A stretch of 64,000 nt of DNA from Euborellia annulipes (lineage: Eukaryota > Arthropoda > Insecta > Dermaptera > Anisolabididae), in the NCBI GenBank assembly GCA_023213315.1, contig JAKCPI010027598.1:1-64000 (forward strand), read 5' to 3'. The position numbers and the translations under genes were made by a program. Under the pieces are notes generated by a model. It saw only the letters and a program-made list of their open reading frames with translations, was not told where the DNA came from and made no database searches. Shown here piece by piece: positions 56,661-64,000 of this stretch. Position 1 is the stretch's first letter; each line of letters begins with the position of its first letter.

Positions 56661-57333
56661 AACAGCCCTTCAGGAACTATTTGCCCAGCCTACCGCAACT
56701 TAAGGTGGGGGTGGGAAACCCTAAATCACGACAGGACATTGTATCTGCTTCGCTTTGGGTTCCGTAAAACGTGTCTGGCGTTTTACTAAACTGCTGATGA
56801 TGTTTAATAGAAGTAATAAATAATAGTGGACTAAAACTTAAAATAGTGAAAAGGGGTTCTTGATTAAAAGAAGTTGGATTGGTGAGAACTTTGAATTTAA
56901 TGATTGCCTCGAGTTACATTTATCAATTTCCATATGGTGTCTCCGTTGAGACCCTCCTCTTGCTGAACAATTGTTTGTGCTCTAGATTTAGGTAAGTTAG
57001 TTTGTGTAAGAAATTGTATGTTAAAAAAACAATTTATAAGAAAAATATTCAAATAAAAAAAATTAATTAAGCATGTGAAAGACAAGTTGTTTTGTGAAGA
57101 TAATTATATATATAAAAATACTGAAAAGCCTCTTTATTTTAATTTAATATTTATTTGATTTTATTTATATTGATTTTTATTTAGTTTTATTTATATTTAT
57201 TTTTATTTAATTTATTTAACATTCATTTTTAGTTTCCGACCTCAGCGTTATCAACAATAATACTAATAATAAAGAAATGTATGTGTGTATAAAAAAATTG
57301 TATGCCAAACTCCTGTTTCTATCCACGAAGATC
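56661..57333. other. Spacer, no gene recognised
   Basis: AT-rich with (TTTAT)n-like stretches near 57140-57230. Confidence 0.4.
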
Positions 57334-57478
57334 CGAGTTGTGGCCAGGTACCCTCTCATGGGGTTTGAAACCATCAAACTCCTCCAAATTATCTACCACA
57401 AAGAATCGAGTTGTGGCCAGGTACCCTCTTATGGGGTTTGGAACCATCAAACTCTTCCAATTATCTTACACAAAGAAA
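57334..57478. repeat. Two-copy 73-bp tandem repeat
   Basis: CGAGTTGTGGCCAGGTACCC starts at 57334 and again at 57407; the copies differ by a few bases. Overlapping frames here are repeats, not genes. Confidence 0.8.
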
Positions 57479-59027
57479 TGTTGGTCAGTGATCACTGAAT
57501 GGATTTGACACAAACACTTTTTAAATTAAGTATTAGAACCACTCCTGGTTGATTTAATTAATTAGTTGAGCTTTAACCCGCTCTAGGTTTAATAATTATA
57601 TATATTGTAACGGGATCAAAATATCGAAGCCGTAACTTTAATTTTTTTTTATTCATAAATCAAAATTTTGAATTTTAAACAAGGAGTCATGTAATAGTTA
57701 AATAAAGTGTCAAAAGAGGGAGCCAGTGTAAAGAAAATGTCAAAAAGAAATTATTTTTTTTATAAAATAAAATAAATTTTTTTATTAAAATAAAGAAGTG
57801 TAATAATAATTCAGGAATTATTTAAAAAAAATTTAATTATTAATAAGATTTTGGATAAATATGTGAATAAAGTGAGAGTCGAGATTTATTAACGCTGAAA
57901 AGGTAGTACAAGATCACATGACCTCATTAGCCAATGAGATTGCTCCACATGCCTGAGCATGGAAGAAAGAAAAAAAAGAACAAGGAGAAGGCAAGATGGC
58001 TGCTTGGTAATTCAATGTGTAACATCGCACTCCAATTCACCCCGAAAATCCTTATAATAAATCAACAATAATTAAAGAAGCAAGTATTATTATAATCAGG
58101 GTTAACCCCCAGTACCAGTGAAATAATAATCCATCCGATATCTACAAGGGATCGTGAGAAAATACAACATAAAGAATCTCTTTGGATTTCAACGCTTTGA
58201 GCCTATAAAAATTTCGTCTCTTCTCAACAAATCACATCGTGGTTCTACAAATAAGTGGAAGAAATAAATTATTATAACCAGATCTGGGAATCAATAATTA
58301 ACGATTTAATTAAATAATAAACTTTGAACAAACATTAATTTAAAATTATTTAATATTTGCAAATAAAATTTAAACAAATTAATTCAATTTAACATTTAAT
58401 TAATAAATAATTTAATAATTAATTTAAAAAGGGGTTGATAAAATTCATAAGGCGCCATAATTTTAATTTAGTTTAAGAATAAAAAAAGGAAAAATAATTT
58501 ACAGCAATATAAAATTTTTAAAATCAACTTTATTAACTGTTAAAAAGAAACCAAATACAATTTTTATTTTTTATTTTTTTTGTCAAAGATAATTTTTTTC
58601 TTTTTTTCGTGAATTGATCAAATTAATACAGCCCGGGAGCTGGGAACACGTCTGAAAAAACTAAAATTTTGCAATTAGAATCAAATAATAGAATTTGAGA
58701 AAATAATTTTTATAATTAATGAAACAATTTAATTTTTATAAATAATAATTTTTTTTTTACAAATCAGCTGTTACCAAATAAAAGGATAAATAATTTAACA
58801 AGAATTACCAAGAAATAAAATAAAGTTTTAATATTAAATCACACACATAATCATATAATAAAACACGTAGAAAGTAGAAAAAGGAAAGTTATAAAGAATA
58901 ATAATAATTAAGAATTAAAGAAACAGATAAAGAAAGAATAGAATAAGAAGGAAGCAATTAAAAATATACAATAACAAAAAAACCCGGGGGTCGTGTATTA
59001 AAGCGGTTTCTCGAACTTAAAGAACAG
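57479..59027. other. AT-rich stretch, possibly LTR-derived
   Basis: TGTAACGGGATC at ~57606 resembles an LTR start, but no partner copy is found. A long purine/A-rich tract occupies 58800-58980. Confidence 0.3.
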
Positions 59028-59387
59028 GTGAAAACTTTTTTTAAGGATGAAAATCATGACACATTTCATAAGCTATTACTAAGTGATTCTTGGTGTTTGG
59101 AACTGTCTTATCTGGCAGATATTTTTCATAAACTAAATGAACTAAATGTTTCAATGCAGGGTCGACAGGAAACAATAATTTCCTCGACCAATAAAATGAA
59201 AGGTTTTAAAAGAAAACTTAGTTCTTGGAAGTTTGCAGTTCAGAAAGGAGATCTGTCGAACTTTCCATCTCTTCTTAATCTGGCAGGAGATAAAGATCTG
59301 GGTAAGCTGAAAGACCGCATTTGTGATCACTTATCAAGATTACAAGATGCTGTTATGGACCCTCACTCACACACACAAAAATTTTAA
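59028..59387 (+). pseudogene. hAT/ZBED5-SCAND3-type transposase fragment
   Basis: Open frame with LSYLADIFHKLNELNVSMQG and INGFKRKL-like KMKGFKRKLSSWK, the conserved middle of ZBED5/SCAND3-type hAT proteins (LSYLADIF--LN-LN-SMQG----I----DKI--F--KL--W). About 119 codons; no RNase H or dimerisation part follows. Confidence 0.7.
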
Positions 59388-59584
59388 TAATAATATTAGA
59401 AATATTTTATATTACATTAGTCATTGACTTGCCTCTCTCTCTCTCTCTCGGAATGACAAGTATGAATCATAATCTATTTACCTTATATAAAGAAGAGTCC
59501 TATTTCAAGCAATTAAAAAGAACTATTAATTAATAGTTTTGTTTATCGGAAAATAAATCATTATTTATTACACAATTAAAAAGG

Positions 59585-60011
59585 AATTAAAAACTAGACT
59601 TTGCCCTGACGAACACGTGTCGTCTCTAGCATGGAATTTAATAGATAAATTCCTCTTTCATTTTACATAGGCGCGTGTCCGGTGTCAAGTATCATGACCG
59701 GATACCCAGGAGACAGGAATCCGAAACCCTTGCTAGATTATGTGAAAAATTAATATATTAATTGTAAAATCATCAGATTCCTAATGGACAAAGTCCACTC
59801 AAATCGTCGCCGCAAGGTGACAAAAGGGGCTATATAAACCCTCAGAGAGCGAGCAAGAGTTAATATATCTTTTGAATGCAATCAATGTAACAACTCTTTA
59901 ACTCTTAATTTTAATTCTTAATTTTTATTCGTAATCTTTATCTTTTCTTGTAACAACTGTATCTTACACCGAAAATAAAATCAAATTTTACATATCAACT
60001 ATATAGTTTAC
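59585..60011 (+). repeat. Putative LTR (type B) followed by PBS-like site
   Basis: Contains GGGGCTATATAAACCCTCAG, several AATAAAA-like signals and ends before CCCCTGGTGGCAGC, a TGG-initial primer-binding-like site. No second copy in the window. Confidence 0.4.
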
Positions 60012-60360
60012 TTTTGGGGAAAGTATAAATCCCCTGGTGGCAGCAATACATAAACAACAACAGAGGGACCCAGAAATTGGGAAGACGACGAACCACAACA
60101 TTGGTGGACAGCAGTGGAAACGACCAGATCCACAACAATGCAATAGATACGTACTTTCCATCTATTTCCACTATGAATCTCGACTGGGTTGTCTCACCAT
60201 TTGATTTCGTAGATAGTGCGGAGGAAATAGATCTTTCGAGTCTAAAGATCCAATGACTAAAGCTATAAGTAGAGGGATAGTTTTGGAAAAAAAATTTTAA
60301 AAAGAAATTGAAAAACAATTAAAAACAAGTTTTGAAAATACTGTTTTTTTTTTATATATA
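60012..60360. other. Spacer after LTR B
   Basis: A 107-codon minus frame at 59995-60318 crosses the LTR border and is not called. Confidence 0.3.
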
Positions 60361-60700
60361 ATGAAAATTCCATATTTGGAGCATCTCCAGATGGAGTGAA
60401 TAATAATAGTGTACTTGAAATAAAATTCCCTTATTCTCATAATAATACTAGAAAAAGTTGTTAGTGAAGGAAATATAAGCCCCAGATATTTAGCTCGAAT
60501 TCACCTTCAAATGTTAATTTTTAAAAAAGGCTATATTTTGTTGAAGCTGATCCGAAATTTGAAAATAACAAAAATAAAATAGATACTTATGAGGTAAAGT
60601 TTGATAAAGAGTTTATTTAAAATATCGTTGATAACGCAACTGATTTTTGGAAAAAATTTATTTTTCCACAACTTGGGAAAAAAAATTTATTCATTTACTT
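60361..60700 (+). pseudogene. YqaJ-like exonuclease domain remnant
   Basis: FGASPDGVNNNSVLEIKFPY followed, after stops, by RLYFVEADPKFEN and FDKEFI. GASPDG...LEIK(C/F)P is the metal-binding signature of YqaJ/lambda-exonuclease-type nucleases carried by many arthropod transposons. Several stops; dead. Confidence 0.6.
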
Positions 60701-60944
60701 ATGTGTACCGTAAATTAATGGTTAAAATCATTTAAAATGAGGGTTACAGAAGTTGGAAAGAACACTTGTGAGAACGAGAGGGCAGAAATAAAGAGTTGGA
60801 GTATGGAAGAATGAAGGAGTTTGCAATGTATCAACAGAGAGCAAATTGGCAAAGATTTAGCAAAGATCTCCCAAAAACCTATACTCTGAAGACAGAAAAG
60901 GATTTGAAAGACTGATCCACAGTCTAGACCATCGAATCATCCGC

Positions 60945-61180
60945 CTGCCGATGAAGAAGGCTGGTTAACAGATTCTGATCATCGACAATCTCTCCTCATT
61001 AATCAAACTGAATTGAATGAACTTGTCATGGATCTGGAGTTACCTAAGAGTAAATCTTAACTACTTGGGTCTCGACTAGAGCAGTGCTAAAAATCTTTTA
61101 AAGATTAACCTTTGAAAATACTTTTTACAGTCAAAGAAGACTTAGTGTTCTGCCTAATTCAAATGAATTGATGATAGAAC
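60945..61180 (+). pseudogene. Unclassified repeat-encoded protein fragment
   Basis: GWLTDSDHRQSLLINQTELN and ELVMDLELPKSKS..LLGSRLEQC read like the conserved part of an uncharacterised protein repeated in many arthropod and hydra genomes. Stops follow. Identification is from memory of the pattern. Confidence 0.4.
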
Positions 61181-61269
61181 TGAATATGCAATGTGTAGTG
61201 CTGGCCACATCAGACATTCAATTTTTTTATAACTTATCAGTAATGATATATTCAAAGGAAATTATATCT

Positions 61270-61725
61270 ACTTAAGGTGCTAAATAAGCACATTCCAGCC
61301 ACGCGCTAGTCAATAGGCCGAATCTGCACTTCCTTCTCCCTTACCAACGGCTTAGCGTTGCCCAGCGCCGCGCCCAGCATACAGACCGCTTTCCACCTTT
61401 GTGTCTCACAGACCGCTTTCCACCTTTGTGTCTCACAGACCGCTTTCCACCTTCGTGTCTCAAAGACCACTTTCCACCTTCGTGTCTCAAAGACCTAACA
61501 ATTCTATCATAGTATATTTTTTTATCTCACTTGTACCAACCCAATTCGGCCAACCAGTGTATCAAAATTTGTGAACACCTTGTCGTTCAAATATTGTAAA
61601 TACTACAATACAAAATAAAAGTATTTTTATAATAACCATCTCGGGTATAATTATATAATTGATCTATATCCACTCCTGAGGCCTTAAGGAAAAGGATAGC
61701 CCGTCATCCATTATATAATTTGGTG
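61270..61725 (+). repeat. Putative LTR (type C) with tandem repeats and PBS-like site
   Basis: The region ends just before TTTGGTGGCAGCGGTGGGAG, a TGG-initial site commonly seen after LTRs of arthropod Ty3/gypsy-like elements. It includes the 27-bp tandem array and an AATAAAAG signal near 61614. The start is uncertain. Confidence 0.4.
61382..61489 (+). repeat. Four tandem 27-bp units
   Basis: CAGACCGCTTTCCACCTTTG TGTCTCA four times; units 3 and 4 share a T-to-C change and unit 4 has two more. Confidence 0.92.
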
Positions 61726-62610
61726 GCAGCGGTGGGAGTGCTCCTCGTACCCCCCCCCCCCATTTCTTTTGTCCTGGTACGGGTGCTCACTCCCTCTCAA
61801 CGATTCCATTCCGAGCCTACCGACTCAGTGGTGCGGGTCGGAGGCTCACATCTTCATTTTTGGAAAGTCATTTGTTGAAGCAAGTTCTCGTCTCTCCCCC
61901 ATTGTCAAATAAGTCAAATAATCATTTATTTGGTATAATGTTGATGATGATTAAATATTATTAATTTTGTTGAGGCTAATTTAGCATCTCTAGAAGATCC
62001 AAGGAACACTTTACAATATTTGAAATTGTCATTTTTCAGATAGATGGTCTTGATAAAAGAAATATGAATGGAATTAAATTCCTCCATTAAATGAACAATA
62101 TTCATAAAAGTTATGTTGTGAAGCTAAAAGAACAGAGAGAGAGAGATACAAAATTTGATATTTGGAATCTAAAGCTCTATTTTTAAACTCATTCGATGGC
62201 AAAATTTGATATATTTCTAGAACAAGACACACATGTAAAGATTCCCACAGAAAAGCGCAAATTCTGCAATTGGAATCGTTACACGTGTGTCTGATCCCCT
62301 GGGAATGGGGGATTATTGTCTGGAAGAAGGCATAAAAAGGCCACCCCCCACTCCCGGGCGAGATCAATCTCTCTCAACCTCCGAAGTACCAGACCTTGTA
62401 TATTAATATAATAATATAATAAACATAAAGCCGTAGTCCGGCTGAGCCCACCCAGGTAGGTGATAGTTTACAATAAAAAGGGTATCAAGATTCCAAAAAA
62501 AGAAACCTGAGGTGCACAGAAAAAGTGTATTAAGATACCAAAAAGACCTGAAGTAAACAGAAGAGCAGTGAAGAAAAGTTCTTCCACTGAAAATCCAAGC
62601 TAACTCAGGC
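61726..62610. other. Region after LTR C, no gene recognised
   Basis: A poly-C run follows the PBS-like site. Minus-strand frames at 62074-62367 and 62403-62612 show no family resemblance. Confidence 0.35.
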
Positions 62611-62866
62611 ATGGAATATAATCCTGATGTTGCTTATGATTTAGAAAGTACTATATCTTTGGGAACAATAAGTCACCAGTGTCAATATTGTAATGCACTC
62701 AAATGGAAGGATGCGTCTCCTGGTATGTGCTGTAGAGCTGGAAAAGTACAGCCTCCGCATTTTGAATCCTCTTGCCATCATCTCAACAGGGAGTTCGATT
62801 CTTGCAAATTTATTTTCTGGGTGAAGATGAAGAATTGCGTTTACGGTGCAGCAATATTCCTGATGT
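62611..62866 (+). pseudogene. Helitron protein N-terminal fragment
   Basis: ISHQCQYCNALKWKDASPGM, CCRAGKVQPP is the Cys-rich start common to Helitron Rep/helicase proteins (C-YC-AL-WK-E---MCC--GKV-LP). The frame is lost soon after, and no replication-initiator or helicase motif follows. Confidence 0.65.
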
Positions 62867-64000
62867 GATACGGAGTTTAGTTAAGCAACTGCAGTGTATG
62901 CTTCACCATGTCAATAGCTACATAAGTTTAAGTTTAAACGTCCCTCTCTGAGCTCCTCCGCCCCTGGTGTCATGTGGCGGAATCGAAATTGTATCTTGTT
63001 TGATCTCTTCCACCCGTTTGGTGGAAGTAGAATTAATAATATTCCCAGTGGGGAATATTATTCATCTCCAGTGGGAGACACGTGTGCTGTTACTGCGTGA
63101 TCTGGTGATAATATCACACAGAAAACAGTTGAATTTATTGGTTTAAATATATTAATTTAAACTCATCGGCCCTTCAATCGATTCAACCGTAGTTGAATCT
63201 TCAAAAACGCCTTGAAACGTTTTATTGAACCCCGGCCTTGCGTTGGATTTCGGACCAGCGCTTTTGCATAAACTCCAAGCAGTTCTTGGTGTTTTAATCC
63301 GCTATTTTGATAGCCTTTGGACGGCCATTTCGAACCTTTGTTCAGCCACCCTGGGAAACAGCCTTTTGGACGGACGATACAGCTTGGAGATCCGTTATTT
63401 ATATAAATACTGTTTCGTTTTGATTTACTTTAGATCTCTAGTTATTTTGTAATTATTCTTCTACATATTGTCTTTTTTATGTTTCCACTTTTAATAAAAT
63501 TATTGTTTTTGTTTTATTGTTTTAAAAACTAGTTTTCATCTTTATTTATTTTATTACCTGCCCAACCCCTTGTGTTTTTTATTATTTTTGTAAAGGTCCA
63601 CCCAATAATTGAAAACGTTTACTCGGAGTTTCTGAGAGTGGTACGAGTCCTGCATTTAATTCCATTTTTAAATTATTTTCTAAATTTATATTAATATAAT
63701 TTTAAATTTATAATTTCGGTTTAAACTTCGGATATTTTCTAAAAGAATAGGGTACATATTTTGGTCACAATTCCGCTCTCAAAACTCGACTCCTTTCTTT
63801 TAAATTCCCATTTTAAATTCCCAGTGGGGACATTTGAATTTATTTGGCCTTATTGTTTTTTATTGAAAATTACAAATTAAACTTTAACAGGTCTCAAGAC
63901 TGCATTGGATAAAGTACCTCCAACCTATAAAAAGTTCGAAGTCGTTATTTGAGACAAGATGAAATTAACCATTTGATCTATTTTCGGTCACTTTTTATCC
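62867..64000. other. Right end of window, no gene recognised
   Basis: Contains the palindrome AATATTCCCAGTGGGGAATA TT near 63039-63060 and a related CTCCAGTGGGAG, and TATTTATATAAATACTG at ~63397, which may belong to another LTR. A 75-codon frame at 63225-63452 has no domain. Confidence 0.35.

Noticed and set aside
59995..60318. 107-codon minus-strand frame across the LTR B border
   Set aside because: Crosses a PBS-like site and shows no family resemblance.
61382..61489. CRISPR-like array
   Set aside because: Units are directly adjacent without spacers and the genome is eukaryotic.
63205..63225. GAAACGTT near 63212 as another hammerhead
   Set aside because: No CTGANGA core or stem II precedes it.

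Overview
This window is AT-rich animal nuclear DNA, most likely from an arthropod. Three things point that way: two intron-containing cytochrome P450 genes of the CYP3 clan that read like arthropod CYP9-type proteins, a very high load of Tc1/mariner, hAT, piggyBac, LINE, SINE and LTR-type remnants, and no bacterial-style gene packing. The species cannot be named from the sequence.

The host genes are two tandem P450 paralogs on the + strand. Copy A (exons 2-8, 11322-24577) lacks a recognisable first exon. Copy B (eight exons, 30137-41291) assembles into a complete 508-residue protein. The shared introns sit at the same positions with the same phases, so the pair arose by duplication. They differ mainly in the repeats filling the introns and at the C-terminus, where copy A seems to have lost its ancestral stop in a short A run.

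Left part (1-11300): a foldback element, a nested stack (unclassified repeat 'R' > TA-MITE > tRNA-derived SINE), a large foldback with two hammerhead-ribozyme-like motifs, a 3.5-kb hAT transposon with a transposase broken by two frameshifts, a LINE fragment and a SINE-in-hAT-MITE-in-SINE stack.

Middle part (11300-41300): the P450 genes. The introns of A hold a four-level nested insertion, hairpins next to the acceptors of exons 2 and 3, three more hammerhead-like motifs and a 3.7-kb near-perfect palindrome. The introns of B hold an undescribed-looking 912-bp TIR element, R and SINE copies, a LINE piece, a transposon-type protein remnant and an antisense LINE endonuclease remnant.

Right part (41300-64000): no host gene recognised. 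It is a graveyard of two ~960-bp direct repeats that look like LTRs, two mariner fragments sharing the same disabling deletion, Tc1, piggyBac, hAT/ZBED, Helitron and YqaJ-like remnants, and several LTR ends followed by TGG-type primer-binding-like sites.

The most interesting signals are the five hammerhead-like motifs with the minimal ACGU stem III known from Penelope-like elements, and a ~90-nt hairpin family whose two arms changed together. All calls come from reading the sequence; no database search or folding program was run.
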